Origin: CBDBBY01 sp965203795 | Lineage (GTDB): Bacteria; Pseudomonadota; Alphaproteobacteria; Rhodobacterales; Rhodobacteraceae | Length of the DNA: 64,000 nucleotides | NCBI GenBank assembly: GCA_965203795.1 | Contig: OZ241915.1 | Coordinates: forward strand, 1,984,001-2,048,000 | Direction of reading: 5' to 3' | Shown here: in pieces, positions 1-9,044 of the stretch | Layout of the letters: every line of letters starts with the position of its first letter | Numbering within the stretch: position 1 is the stretch's first letter | Translations under genes and position numbers: made by a program | Notes under the pieces: model-generated | Databases searched by the model: none | Told to the model about the DNA's origin: nothing | The model's input: the letters and a program-made list of their open reading frames with translations, nothing else

Positions 1-2
1 TG

Positions 3-296
3 GACCAGCTCACAAGGTCGCTCGCGGCGGCGCTGGCACCCGAAGGAATCCGTGTGAACGCGGTGGCGCTGGGATCGGTAATGACCGCCAAGCTTCAGAG
101 TGAGCTCGTCGTGAACAACAGCAGCCGCAAGGAAATTGTCCGTGGAACCCCGCTCGGACGCATCGGCGAGGCGTCGGACGTCGCCAGCGCGGTACAGTTC
201 ATGTGCTCCGACGCGGCCCGGTTCATAACGGGCCAAGTCCTAGCGGTCGACGGCGGACGTTCGCTAGTCGACGTGGTGGAAGTTCCCTGCCACTAG
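3..296 (+). CDS. SDR family oxidoreductase, C-terminal part (cut by window start)
   Basis: The open frame enters from the left edge and ends with a stop at 294-296. The visible residues are the C-terminal third of a classical short-chain dehydrogenase: the IRVNAV strand near the start, a PLGRIGEASDVASAVQFM helix, and the terminal ITGQVLAVDGG motif typical of the family. The Rossmann glycine motif and the YxxxK catalytic pair lie outside the window, so cofactor and substrate cannot be judged. The gene converges on trcR, whose stop is about 24 bp away on the other strand. Confidence 0.85.
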   Translation, partial: DQLTRSLAAALAPEGIRVNAVALGSVMTAKLQSELVVNNSSRKEIVRGTPLGRIGEASDVASAVQFMCSDAARFITGQVLAVDGGRSLVDVVEVPCH

Positions 297-319
297 CCGC
301 GGCGGGCGGGCCCGCTTGT

Positions 320-976
320 TCAGGTGTCGGCCCCGAGCTTGAAATCCTCCAGCCCCGAGATCGCCGACGGCATCTTCGGTTCGCCGCCGGGGCGCAGCGT
401 CTCCTCCGTCGGCTTGATCGTCGCACCCTCCGGGGCAGCGGGCGCGGTTGCCTTTTCCTTCCGCTTCGCCGCAATCCTCACCGCATCGTCAAGCTCGGTC
501 TGGCGGCACAGGCCGAGTGCGACCGGATCAGTCGGCTGGATGTTGCCGATGTTCCAGTGCGTCCGATCCCGGATCGCCTGGATCGTCGGCTTGGTCGTCC
601 CGACAAGCTTCGAGATCTGGCTCGCGTTTAGCTCGGGATGGTTCTTGACCAGCCAGGCTATGGCGGCAGGGCGCTCGTACCGTTTCGAAAGCGGCGTGTA
701 GCGCGGAGCCTTCCGTGCCGTCTCCCCTTCCGTTGCGGGGTTCTCCTTCAGGCGGAGAACCCGCTCCGGATCCTTTTCGGCTGCGCGAAGCTCCTCCAGG
801 TCCAGCTGATTGTTCGCGACGGGGTCGGATCCCAGAATCCCCATGTCATCCCCGTCGGCAAGGCTTTGGACCTCGAGTTCGTGCAAGTCGCAGAACTGCG
901 CAATCTGCTTGAACGTCAATATGGAATTGTCGATCAGCCACACGGCGGTCGCCCGCGCCATAATCGGTTTGCTCAT
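320..976 (-). CDS. trcR: TrcR-like cell-cycle transcriptional regulator (DUF1013)
   Basis: A 218-aa protein resembling the DUF1013 family, which is named TrcR (cell cycle transcriptional regulator) in alphaproteobacteria. The N-terminus starts MSKPIMARATAVWLIDN and is followed by a helix predicted to recognise nucleic acid (FKQIAQFCDLHELEV). A second HTH-like segment lies around residues 105-140 (ELNASQISKLVGTTKPTIQ). The family has two such homeodomain-like regions. The C-terminal 45 residues are charged and low in complexity. The family is nearly confined to alphaproteobacteria, so this gene is one of the better taxonomic markers here. It is monocistronic between convergent and unrelated neighbours. 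Confidence 0.85.
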   Translation of the reverse strand: MSKPIMARATAVWLIDNSILTFKQIAQFCDLHELEVQSLADGDDMGILGSDPVANNQLDLEELRAAEKDPERVLRLKENPATEGETARKAPRYTPLSKRYERPAAIAWLVKNHPELNASQISKLVGTTKPTIQAIRDRTHWNIGNIQPTDPVALGLCRQTELDDAVRIAAKRKEKATAPAAPEGATIKPTEETLRPGGEPKMPSAISGLEDFKLGADT

Positions 977-1131
977 GAATGCCCGCGCTCCGAACTGATT
1001 GCGATTGGCCGCCCGCAGCAGATGCCATGCGCGTCTCGCCCGGACGGCTCCAGCCGCTCCTATTAGTCTTCGTCGTTAGGATGCGAAAGCGGATTCGCAA
1101 GCCGCCTCCGACGCGGCGGTCGGCGCACCCT

Positions 1132-2121
1132 TCAGAGCTTGAGCACGATCTTGCCGATATGGGCCGAGCTTTCCATCCGCGCATGGGCATCCGCGGCGTC
1201 CTCAAGCGCGAACTCGGAATCCATCACCGGCGCAATCCGGCCGGATTCGAGCAGCGGCCAGACATGCTCGTGAAGCCCGTCCGCGATCCGCGCCTTCGCC
1301 AAGTCGCTTTGCGGCCGAAGCGTGCTCCCGGTCATCGTGAGCCGCTTTGTCATCAGCCTCAAGAAATTCAGCTCCGCCTTCGACCCTTGGAGGAACGCGA
1401 TCTGCACAAGCCGACCGTCGTCGGCGAGCGCGCGGAGATTCCGCTCGATGTAGTCGCCCCCGACCATATCCAGGATCAGGTCGACGCCTTTGCCGCCTGT
1501 AGTCGACCGAACCTCCTCCACGAAGTCGGCCTTCTTGTAGTTTATGGCAATGTCGGCACCCAAGTCTTTGCAGGCACGGCATTTCTCGGATGAACCGGCA
1601 GTGGCGAACACCCGGGCGCCGAAAGCGTCCGCCAGCTGGATGGCGGTCGTGCCGATTCCAGACGAGCCGCCGTGGACAAGGATGGTCTCGCCCGACCTGA
1701 GCCCTCCCCTCGTGAACACGTTGCTCCAAACGGTGAAGTGGGTTTCGCAAAGAGCTGCTGCGCGGTCCATTTCCATTTCCGCTGGCACCGGCAGCGCATG
1801 ATCCTCGTGGGTAACGGAATACTCCGCGTAGCCGCCGCCCGGCAGGAGCGCCGAAACCCGGTCGCCGACGGAATGCCGGGTTACGCCCGGCCCGGCTGCC
1901 GCTACGGTTCCCGCGGACTCAAGGCCCGGAAGGTCCGATGCGCCGGGAGGCGGGGCGTACTTGCCCGCTCTCTGCAAAGCGTCCGGTCGGTTCACGCCAG
2001 CCGCGAAATTCCGGATCAGCACCTGCCTGTGGCCGGGAACCGGAACCGGACGTTCCGCCGGCTTCAGGACCTCCGGACCGCCGGACTCGCTGATCTCCAC
2101 CACCCTCATCGTATCGGGCAT
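1132..2121 (-). CDS. Quinone oxidoreductase-like medium-chain reductase (NAD(P)H)
   Basis: A 329-aa zinc-free medium-chain dehydrogenase/reductase of the quinone oxidoreductase (PIG3/Qor) type. The N-terminal GroES-like fold contains AAGVNRPDALQRAGKY (residues 41-55). The Rossmann domain starts at about residue 148 with VHGGSSGIGTTAIQL, the nucleotide-binding glycine motif. There is no structural-zinc cysteine cluster. The start at 2121 is preferred over the longer open frame because it begins with the family-typical short N-terminus and touches the upstream COQ9 gene: the COQ9 stop and this ATG share one base (TGATG), so the two are probably translationally coupled. The likely reaction is NADPH-dependent reduction of quinones or activated alkenes; the substrate is unknown. 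Confidence 0.85.
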   Translation of the reverse strand: MPDTMRVVEISESGGPEVLKPAERPVPVPGHRQVLIRNFAAGVNRPDALQRAGKYAPPPGASDLPGLESAGTVAAAGPGVTRHSVGDRVSALLPGGGYAEYSVTHEDHALPVPAEMEMDRAAALCETHFTVWSNVFTRGGLRSGETILVHGGSSGIGTTAIQLADAFGARVFATAGSSEKCRACKDLGADIAINYKKADFVEEVRSTTGGKGVDLILDMVGGDYIERNLRALADDGRLVQIAFLQGSKAELNFLRLMTKRLTMTGSTLRPQSDLAKARIADGLHEHVWPLLESGRIAPVMDSEFALEDAADAHARMESSAHIGKIVLKL

Positions 2122-2843
2122 CAGCTGCGCCCCTCTTTCCGCACCCAGCCGGGAAACTGGCCCCGCCGGTCGGTCGGCGGCCGAACGGCTTTGCCCAGAC
2201 GGGAAATCGCCTCGGCGGCTCCGGCGCACGCGGGATTGCTTTCCAGCCGCAAGCGAATCGATTGGATATTCATCACGTCGGCAATTCTGCGATCGATAAA
2301 CCGGCGGGTATCCTGGTGTCCGGCGCTCGAATCACCGATCCAGTGGAGGAACGCGCTGCCAACGACAGCCGAAAGCGTAGCGCGCTTCGTGTACCAGCTG
2401 AAATCCTCGGATGTGTCGCCCAAAGATGTCCATATCGCGCCAGCAGTTCCCCAAACTGCCCGAGCGCCCTCCGCCGCATGCTGCGGCAGGGCGTAGAGCG
2501 ACATGGCGCGGCGAACCGCATCCTTGCTGTCTTCCACGACTTCCAAGCGAAATCCTACCGCGGCGGCTATGCGGTCCCGGAACTTCATGCCAGAGAAATC
2601 CGCCGCGCCGATCAGGGCCGACATGCGTTCGTCTGCGTCCTTGTGGAACGTCCATGCAAGATCCAGGGAGCCGCGCGGGCAAGCCGCCTTCGCCCGCTCG
2701 AATTCGTAGCCCGAAGCATCAACGGCGGCCCCGAAAGCCCGGTCGCTCCAGCCATGTTCCGGAACCAGCGGAAGAATCGCTTTCAACAGGCTCAGGCGGA
2801 CCGCTTCCGGCGTTTCCAATCGGGATTCAGTATCGGCTTCCAT
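2121..2843 (-). CDS. COQ9 family protein (ubiquinone biosynthesis)
   Basis: A 240-aa protein with the COQ9 signature in its C-terminal half: RDRIAAAVGFRLEV, then LYALPQHAAEGARAVWGTAG, then the motif GDTSEDFSWYTKRATLS, then FIDRRIADVMN. COQ9 is a TetR-fold, lipid-binding protein that presents intermediates to Coq7 and is typical of alphaproteobacteria and mitochondria. The ATG at 2843 is chosen because the upstream 58 codons of open frame lack family similarity. It is followed with a one-base overlap by a quinone-oxidoreductase-like gene, which suggests a small redox/quinone operon. The rest of the ubiquinone pathway is absent here apart from ubiA at 38 kb. Confidence 0.85.
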   Translation of the reverse strand: MEADTESRLETPEAVRLSLLKAILPLVPEHGWSDRAFGAAVDASGYEFERAKAACPRGSLDLAWTFHKDADERMSALIGAADFSGMKFRDRIAAAVGFRLEVVEDSKDAVRRAMSLYALPQHAAEGARAVWGTAGAIWTSLGDTSEDFSWYTKRATLSAVVGSAFLHWIGDSSAGHQDTRRFIDRRIADVMNIQSIRLRLESNPACAGAAEAISRLGKAVRPPTDRRGQFPGWVRKEGRS

Positions 2844-3025
2844 GCGCTGCCTCAGCCGGAACCGACGGTTGTCGATTTCCAACCGGCATACCGGCATTCG
2901 AGGAATCGAACAAACAGAATCCGCCCCGGCCGGGACACCCGCAGCAGCCACGGAACTGCGGGTCGTCGCCCGCTCGGCGGGGTATTGACGGGCGCGGAAC
3001 GGCCCCGAGAGGTTCATGTCCCAAG

Positions 3026-3310
3026 GCGATTGGACGCCTCCGGAAACCTAGCGTTTTTGCGCGGGCCTGTGCTTCGAAGAATCAGCAGCACAGGATGCCG
3101 CGGTTGCGAAGCAACCTGGATTTTGGGACGTCAAGGAGCTTTTGAAGAAGATTTTGGCGGATGGCGATCCGCTGGAAACGCTGGTTGATGCGGTGGATTT
3201 CGAGCGGTTCCGGCCAAATCGTGGACGCCTCCCTGGTCGCCGTACCCCGCCAACGCGCCAGCGCCGGGGAAAAGGCCGCGACCAAGGCGGGGCAGAAGGA
3301 CATGGAAGTA
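3026..3310 (+). mobile_element. IS5-family element relic (internally deleted)
   Basis: The left end TTGGACGCCTCCGGAAACC and the downstream leader match the ends of the two IS5-type copies at 56.5 kb and 61.1 kb. The start of the transposase frame is recognisable (ADGDPLETLVDAVDFERF). It then jumps directly to a central piece whose better frame reads VDASLVAVPRQRASAGEKAA. The DDE-containing centre and C-terminus are missing. This relic is useful because the central stretch is in one continuous frame, showing that the shifts in the other two copies are mutations and not programmed frameshifting. Confidence 0.75.
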
Positions 3311-3420
3311 GTGTACCGATAGCTCTGCAAATTCCGCCGGGCATGTCCAGCCGGTTTCGCGGCTTGCAACCCCCGGCCGAAGCCCCTGAGCGCGCAGCGC
3401 GAAGAGGCGAGGCCGGGGGC
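3311..3420. repeat. Interspersed ~110 bp repeat, copy 1
   Basis: This segment begins GTGTACCGATAGCTCTGCAA. It contains ATTCCGCCGGGCATGTCC and ends in a GC-rich hairpin whose arms are CCCCCGGCC and GGCCGGGGG. It is nearly identical to 8464-8580, and its first third recurs at 11823-11865. It directly abuts the IS5 relic and lies in the ~880 bp gap between COQ9 and the first caspase gene. The stretch 3421-3724 that follows holds no gene that I recognise. Confidence 0.75.
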
Positions 3421-3724
3421 TTCTTCGATTTTTCGGATTCGCGCGGCGTCGCGGTTCGTAGAATCGGAACGAAGCGTCCGGGCTGACGGCCTCAGGAAAC
3501 GCGCGGCTTGCTTGTGCGGCGGGAAATTCAAACCAGGCCCCGGCCGCGAGAGGGCGTTCAGCACTCCCCGGCGGTAGGATCATCAACCCAGGCTGTGAAC
3601 GACGGCACCCGTGCCGCGGCGGCGAGCGCAACCGCGGTGGGATGAAAAAGCGTTCTCAAGATGACGGTCTTCCTTCGTCTGCTCGGCGGGACGCGCCCGC
3701 CTCCCGCGGACACGCCGAGGCCCG

Positions 3725-5266
3725 TCACCGCACGATCTCGTAATCGAGCCGCGCATGGGACCAGCGTCGCGTGCGCGTCCAAGCTCCGTCCTTGCTCATC
3801 AGCGGCTCGCGCAGCCGCTCGCCGATCGCGAACAGCCAGCGCGGGGCGTCCGGAACCGGCTCGAACGCCTGCTCGGGCGAGGCCAGATCGCCGAGCGAGA
3901 CCGGGTCCTCGGTCACGACCGCGAACAGGACCCCCGATCCGGTCGGCTCGCGGGCCGGAAGGCTGAAGCCGTAATAGGGATTCGGGATCTCAACGGCGCG
4001 CCCCGCCTTGATCAAGGCGCCCGCTCCGGCCCGCTCGGACCACCGGTTGGGGAAGATCTGCGTCACGGTTCCGTCGGCCGCCACATCCACGAGCAGGAGA
4101 TGGCCGGAACGCGCGCTGTGGACCCGGAGCTTGATCTTCTCGCCCAGCCGCACCCGCTGCGAAGGCAGCATCTCCACCCGCACGCCGGCGCTGTTGCCGT
4201 GGCCGAGCGCGGCCCCGGCCGCCTCCGCTGCGTCCGGGACGCGCGGCGGGCCGACCACCTCCAAGTCGCGCGCCAGCAAGCCCCGCGGCCCTTCGAGCTG
4301 CGGGGTCAGGCCGCTCGGGCAATGCCGCTGCTGGCGCGCGCAGAAAGACTCGGACTCCGAACGCACGTAGTCGAGCAATTCCGAGTGCACGACGCGCCCG
4401 TCGCCGTCGCGGTCGGCGCGGCGCTCGGCGATTCCGCGCACGAAGCGGCCGGTGAAGAATCCTTGCGGCGGCTGCGCCTCAAGGTCTTCCAGCGCCAGCT
4501 GGTTGGACGCGACCGCGGTCCACGTGACGAGGTTGCCTTTCCTTTCGACGAAGCCCGGACCGGGCTCGGACGGCGGCGCGGACCGGAGCCCTGCCGCCTC
4601 CCGCCCGGCGCCGCGCCGGGGGAGGAGGGTGCGCACCGCGCGCGGGTCGGGCGCGCCCAGCGACCGGGTGATGGTGCCCGAAAAGCAGGAGTCGACGATC
4701 AGGTACGCTTGGCGGTCCGCCAGATCGTCGAACAGCGCCCCGATCTCGTCGTCGAGGATGAGGTTGGCGTACCTCGTCGGGTTGCCCGCGACCGGCTCGA
4801 ACCGCGCATCGTGGGGCACCAGCGCTTCATCCTGCCCGTCCGGCTCGTCGCCGTCCTGGTCCGGCTGATGATGGCCGTGCCCGGAGTAATAGAGCAGGGC
4901 GCGCGCGCCCGGCCTGGTGCCCGCCACCAGCCAGTCCCGGATCCCGTCCAGAATGCCCGCGCGGGTTGCCTGCGCGTCGGTCAGCAGCAGTATCTGGCCG
5001 GAGTCGAATCCGAGGTGCCCGACCAGCAGGTCGCGCATGTTGCGGGCGTCGTTGACCGTGCCCTGCAGATCGTTGATCGTGTCGTCCGGATAGCGGTTGA
5101 TGCCGATCAGCAAGGCCCGATCGCCCCGCGGCGGCGCCAAGGAAACGGACGCTTCCGCCCACGCGGCGCCGGCCAGCGCCGACAGCAGCGCCGCGCCCGC
5201 CAGCGCTCCGACCAGCGGCGGGCGGACTGCGGAGGCCGCGGGCAACGGCGTTCCGATGCTCTTCAT
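3725..5266 (-). CDS. Secreted caspase family (peptidase C14) protein with DUF4384-like C-terminus
   Basis: A 513-aa protein. Residues 1-38 look like a long Sec signal peptide (hydrophobic GALAGAALLSALAGAAWA). The caspase p20-like domain starts at about residue 48 (RALLIGINRY). The catalytic dyad is intact: His130 in LLYYSGHGHH and Cys194 in LIVDSCFSGT. An EF-hand-like calcium loop, DRDGDGRVVHSE, lies between the catalytic domain and the C-terminal third. The latter resembles DUF4384, a beta-rich domain often attached to bacterial caspases (around LGEKIKLRVHSARSGHLLLV). The start at 5266 is chosen because it places the signal peptide at the N-terminus. The role is probably a periplasmic or exported arginine/lysine-type protease; the target is unknown. 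It is the last of three caspase genes in the same orientation. Confidence 0.88.
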   Translation of the reverse strand: MKSIGTPLPAASAVRPPLVGALAGAALLSALAGAAWAEASVSLAPPRGDRALLIGINRYPDDTINDLQGTVNDARNMRDLLVGHLGFDSGQILLLTDAQATRAGILDGIRDWLVAGTRPGARALLYYSGHGHHQPDQDGDEPDGQDEALVPHDARFEPVAGNPTRYANLILDDEIGALFDDLADRQAYLIVDSCFSGTITRSLGAPDPRAVRTLLPRRGAGREAAGLRSAPPSEPGPGFVERKGNLVTWTAVASNQLALEDLEAQPPQGFFTGRFVRGIAERRADRDGDGRVVHSELLDYVRSESESFCARQQRHCPSGLTPQLEGPRGLLARDLEVVGPPRVPDAAEAAGAALGHGNSAGVRVEMLPSQRVRLGEKIKLRVHSARSGHLLLVDVAADGTVTQIFPNRWSERAGAGALIKAGRAVEIPNPYYGFSLPAREPTGSGVLFAVVTEDPVSLGDLASPEQAFEPVPDAPRWLFAIGERLREPLMSKDGAWTRTRRWSHARLDYEIVR

Positions 5267-5444
5267 GGCATCCCTCCTCGGCCTAATTGCGCCGCGCCGC
5301 GCGGCCGACAGACTGCGCACAAGGCCTGTGAAGTTTCAACCGCTGTCGGCCGGCGCGCCGCTGTCTTCATTCCGGCGCCGCCGGCCCGACTCGGAAACGG
5401 GAACGCGTTCGCTCCGGACGGCCGCCGCACCAGCACCGCCCAGC

Positions 5445-8432
5445 TCACCGCTTTGCGCCATGGCGGCGCAAAAGCGCCTGCATTTTGCGGTGCCGCTCCT
5501 TTATCGCGTCGTCGAGCGGCGTTTCGCCGCGATGGTCCGCTCTGTTCACCTGGGCGCCGCGGTCAATGAGCAGCTTCGCCGTTTCAAGGGAATTATTGTG
5601 CGCCGCCCAGTGCAGCGCTGTGCTGCCGTACTCGTCCGCTTTGTTCACGTCGGCGCCGCGGTCGATGAGCAGCTTCGCCGTTTCAAGGGAATTCCATTGC
5701 CCCGCCCTCGTCAGCGGCGTAATGCCTACTAAGCCGCCAGTCCGCACGGACATCGCATTCACGTCGGCGCCGCAGGCGATCAGCGCCGCCGCCGCGTCGC
5801 GGGCGTTCGCAGAGGAAGCGACCATCAGCGGCGTATCAGCGTCCGAATTGAACCAACCTTCCCAGCCGCCGAGGCGCCGTTTGACGCGCTCGGAGAATTC
5901 CACATCGCCTTTCCAAAACAGCCTCGTGTCCGCGGCCATGCCTGCACGGCACAAGGCCGCGACCACCCCGGGGAGGTCCAGCACCGCCGCGTAATGCAGG
6001 TCCGTCCAGCCGGCGGAGCCTCCCTTCCGATTCGGCGAGAAGGGGCGCCCGAGCAGTTCCGAAAAGCGCTCGCGCGCCTCCTCTTCCCGCGCTTGGCGCT
6101 CGCGCTCCGCTTCCGCCTGCAAACGCGCCTCCTCTTCGCGCTTCTTGCGCGCACGCTCCGCTTCCGCCCGCAAACGCGCCTCCGCTTCCGCCCGCAAACG
6201 CGCCGCCTCCTCGCGCCCCGGACCCGCCAGGCCCTCCGACTGCTCCCGCGTCAGGTGCCCGGTCGCATCCAGGCCGCTCGACTCCTGCCACGCCCGCAGC
6301 GCCGCCCGCGTCCGACGCCCGAACACCCCGTCCGCCGGACCGGGGTCGTGTCCGGTCGACGCCAGCCCCATCTGGATCAGACGCCGCTCCTCGACGCCCA
6401 ATCCCAAGCCTCTCTCGACTTCCTCGGGGGAAGTCGCTTTTCCGCCGCGGCTGCGCAGCGCCGCCTGAACTTCATGATGCTCCTCGTCGCGAAGCGCCAA
6501 ACTCAGCGGCGTCCAGCCGTCGCCGTCCGCCGCGTTCACGTCGGCGCCCAGGTCGACGAGCAGCCCCGCCGCTTCGGGGGCGTTCCCGCGGGCCGCGTGG
6601 TGCAGCGGCGTCAGGCCGCCGCCGTCCGCCGCGCTCACGTCGGCGCCCAGGTCGACCAGCAGCCCCGCCGCTTCGGGGGCGTTCCCGCGGGCCGCGTGGT
6701 GCAGCGGCGTCAGGCCGCCGCCGTCCGCCGCGCCCACGTCGGCGCCCAGGTCGACCAGCAGCCCCGCCGCTTCGGGGGCGTTCCCGCGGGCCGCGTGGTG
6801 CAGCGGCGTCAGGCCGCCGCCGTCCGCCGCGCCCACGTCGGCGCCGCAGTCGGCCAGCCCCGCCGCCGCGTCGCGGGCGTTCGCAAGGGAAGCGACCATC
6901 AGCGGCGTCTCGCCGTTCGCCCGCCGGCCCTCGAAACTCTCGTGCCCGAGCGCGGCGAAGGCGCGTTCCAGATCGCCGCCGAACGGCTGGGAGCCGGTCT
7001 TCAGCCTCGCGTCCGCGGCCATCCCCGCATCGCACAAGGCGGCGACCGCCCCGGGGAGGTCCAGCAGCGCCGCGTAGTGCAGGTCGGTCCAGCCGACGGA
7101 GCCCTCCCTCCGCTCCGGCGAGAAGGGGCGGCCGAGCAGTTCCGAGAACCGCCGGGACGCCTCGCGATTGGCGCGGGCGCCGGCGAGGGCGGAAAGCATG
7201 CCGCGGCGGTCCGGATGGGTCTGCGGAACCGAGCGCAGCCATTGGAGGCGCGCCGCCTCCTCCGCCGCGTAATCGCCGAGCAGCCCTTGGGCGCGCGCTT
7301 TCAGGCGCAGGAATTCCGGCCGCGGCCCCGCCGCCGCCTCGAGCCGCGCAATCCGCTCCAGCGCCGGCGGGGCGTCCTCCCATGTCTCGACGCGCACCTC
7401 CTCGACCAGCCCCGACACCGCCCGGTCCCGGACCGCCTCCACGGACCGGACCCGGCCGTGCTCGCGCAGATGCGCGCCGGCCTCCTCCAGCAGCCGGGCA
7501 TGGTCGCCGGCCTTCAGGCGGTCCTCCGCCAGCAGCGCCCAGTCCGCCAGGGTGATGCCGCCCGGAAGGACGATCTCCGCCGCCTTGTCAGCGACTTCGG
7601 GCGAAGGCGGCGCCGTCCCCTCCGCCGCCGAAGCCGCCGGGCCCTGCGGCGGGAGCGGCTCAGCCCCCGAAACCAGGTAGAAGCGGCCCAGCGACGAATT
7701 CGACCACGGCACCTGCTCGCCGCCGGTCGCCCGGACCACCGCTTTCGAAACCTCGCCGAACATGTCGTTCACGCTCAGCCCCGGCGTCTCGATGTGCGCC
7801 AGCAGCGCCTCGGTGAACGGCGAGTTCCGGCCCTCCCCGTCCGCCGCCACGTCGTCGGGCGCCGTCGCGTAGCCGATGAGCGTCCCCGGCACGCCTGTCA
7901 CGCGCGCAAGCCCCCGCTTGGCCGCCGCCGCGCGGCTCAGCCCCAAGGACCGCGCCAGATCCCCCGCCAGAGGGTTGTTCCGGCACGCGTCGAGATACAC
8001 CAGCCTCTTCGTCCCGCGCATGTGCTCCAGCACGGTGTCGAGCTCGACGGCCCCGCGCCTGAGGTCCAGCTTGCTGTCGAGCTTCGCGTCGACCGGCGCG
8101 AGCCAGTTCCTCCCTTCCACCTGCAGGCCGTGGCCGGCGTAGAAGAACAGGGTCACGTCCGCCCCGCGCGACGCCGCGTCGAACTCGCCGAGCTTGTCGT
8201 AGAGGCCGTCGAGGTCGAGGTCCGTCCCCAGCACCACCTCGAAGCCCAGCCGTCCGAGCGCCGCCGCGACGGCGGCGGCGTCGTTGCCGGGGTTCCTCAG
8301 CGCGTCGGTGTGCTCGTAGGCGGCGTTGCCGATCACCAGGGCAACACGCTCGGAAGCCGCCGCCGCGACAGTCGGCATCCACAGCGCCGCCGCCGCCAGC
8401 GCCAAGGCGGCCATCCCGCGCTTTGAAGCCAT
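5445..8432 (-). CDS. Secreted caspase-peptidoglycan-binding-ankyrin multidomain protein
   Basis: A 995-aa protein. Signal peptide at 1-26 (MAALALAAAALWMPTVAAAA). The caspase domain has His101 (FFYAGHGLQ) and Cys150 (YLDACRNNP), both intact. After a helical linker comes the module RFSELLGRPFSPERREGS with its own ankyrins, then tandem 33-residue ankyrin repeats (LTPLHHAARGNAPEAAGLL). Next is a PG_binding_1-like domain (DGVFGRRTRAALRAWQESSG), a charged coiled coil rich in RAEAE and KREEE, then a second copy of the RFSELLGRPFSP-ankyrin module and two more ankyrins. The start at 8432 puts the signal sequence first, although the frame stays open to 8936. Caspase plus ankyrin plus cell-wall binding suggests a surface or periplasmic protease whose activity or target choice is set by protein binding. 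Confidence 0.88.
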   Translation of the reverse strand: MASKRGMAALALAAAALWMPTVAAAASERVALVIGNAAYEHTDALRNPGNDAAAVAAALGRLGFEVVLGTDLDLDGLYDKLGEFDAASRGADVTLFFYAGHGLQVEGRNWLAPVDAKLDSKLDLRRGAVELDTVLEHMRGTKRLVYLDACRNNPLAGDLARSLGLSRAAAAKRGLARVTGVPGTLIGYATAPDDVAADGEGRNSPFTEALLAHIETPGLSVNDMFGEVSKAVVRATGGEQVPWSNSSLGRFYLVSGAEPLPPQGPAASAAEGTAPPSPEVADKAAEIVLPGGITLADWALLAEDRLKAGDHARLLEEAGAHLREHGRVRSVEAVRDRAVSGLVEEVRVETWEDAPPALERIARLEAAAGPRPEFLRLKARAQGLLGDYAAEEAARLQWLRSVPQTHPDRRGMLSALAGARANREASRRFSELLGRPFSPERREGSVGWTDLHYAALLDLPGAVAALCDAGMAADARLKTGSQPFGGDLERAFAALGHESFEGRRANGETPLMVASLANARDAAAGLADCGADVGAADGGGLTPLHHAARGNAPEAAGLLVDLGADVGAADGGGLTPLHHAARGNAPEAAGLLVDLGADVSAADGGGLTPLHHAARGNAPEAAGLLVDLGADVNAADGDGWTPLSLALRDEEHHEVQAALRSRGGKATSPEEVERGLGLGVEERRLIQMGLASTGHDPGPADGVFGRRTRAALRAWQESSGLDATGHLTREQSEGLAGPGREEAARLRAEAEARLRAEAERARKKREEEARLQAEAERERQAREEEARERFSELLGRPFSPNRKGGSAGWTDLHYAAVLDLPGVVAALCRAGMAADTRLFWKGDVEFSERVKRRLGGWEGWFNSDADTPLMVASSANARDAAAALIACGADVNAMSVRTGGLVGITPLTRAGQWNSLETAKLLIDRGADVNKADEYGSTALHWAAHNNSLETAKLLIDRGAQVNRADHRGETPLDDAIKERHRKMQALLRRHGAKR
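6532..6828 (-). repeat. Three near-identical 99 bp tandem repeats encoding ankyrin units
   Basis: Units 6532-6630, 6631-6729 and 6730-6828 differ at only a few positions and each encode one 33-residue ankyrin repeat. A partial diverged unit follows at 6829. The near identity at DNA level, including third positions, indicates recent expansion or gene conversion, and the copy number may vary between strains. Confidence 0.93.
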
Positions 8433-9044
8433 GCCGTCCTCCCTTGCCGCGTTCCGCAAGCAGTGCACCGATGGTTCTGCAAATTCCGCCGGGCATGTCC
8501 AGCCGGCAGCCGGTTTCGCGGCTTGCAGCCCCCGGCCGAAGCCCCGGAGCGCGCAGCGCGGAGGGGCGAGGCCGGGGGCCCGGTCCGAATCTTCCGGTTT
8601 GCTGATGATGATGTTGAATCCCCGCGGGCCAGGCCCGGAACGGCGCCTGCCATGCGCGAAGCGTGGGAAGGGTCGGGCAATCCGCGCCACCCGCGCCGCG
8701 GCCTTGAACGGGCCTGCGAGGAGGATTGTCCACGCTTTCCATGCTTCCCGCATTCCCGCGGAGATGTCGGCTTGGAGCGTCATGCCGCCGGCCTCCCCGT
8801 GTCGGCCCTGCGGCGCTCCCGCGGAAGCTCCATGTCCAGGCAGCGCCCGCCCTCCATCCAGGTCTCGCGGATCTCCGCCGACCTCAAGCTGCGCCTTGAA
8901 CCCGTCAAGCTTCGAACCATGATGAACCCCGGTCATGGTGTCGTCCTCTCCTTCGTCGGGGATGGTTTGCTAAACCGCAGGAACTGCCATGGCCGCCTCC
9001 TCTCGAAAGCCAATTGCAGAACATCTGAAACAGTGCCGTTCCGC
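8433..9044. other. Intergenic region between two caspase genes, with repeat copy 2
   Basis: This 612 bp gap contains repeat copy 2 (8464-8580). On the minus strand the frame of the caspase-ankyrin gene stays open to 8936, but that stretch shows no domain I can recognise and is read here as non-coding or decayed. The last ~100 bp before the third caspase stop are unremarkable. Confidence 0.5.
8464..8580. repeat. Interspersed ~110 bp repeat, copy 2
   Basis: Nearly identical to 3311-3420, including the GC-rich terminal hairpin (CCCCCGGCC / GGCCGGGGG) around GAGCGCGCAGCGCGGA. It ends about 30 bp upstream of the start codon of the minus-strand caspase-ankyrin gene, so it would lie in that gene's leader or promoter region. 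Relative to copy 1 it carries a 7 bp duplication of GCCGGCA near its centre. Confidence 0.8.

Noticed and set aside
3755..5569. A 604-codon plus-strand frame over the first caspase gene
   Set aside because: Composition shadow of the caspase gene; no recognisable domain.
6532..6828. Regular 99 bp tandem repeats as a CRISPR array
   Set aside because: No unique spacers; the unit is a multiple of three and encodes an ankyrin repeat.
5994..8426. An 810-codon plus-strand frame over the caspase-ankyrin gene
   Set aside because: Arg/Pro/Gly-rich translation without domains; the minus strand encodes a convincing caspase-ankyrin protein with signal peptide.
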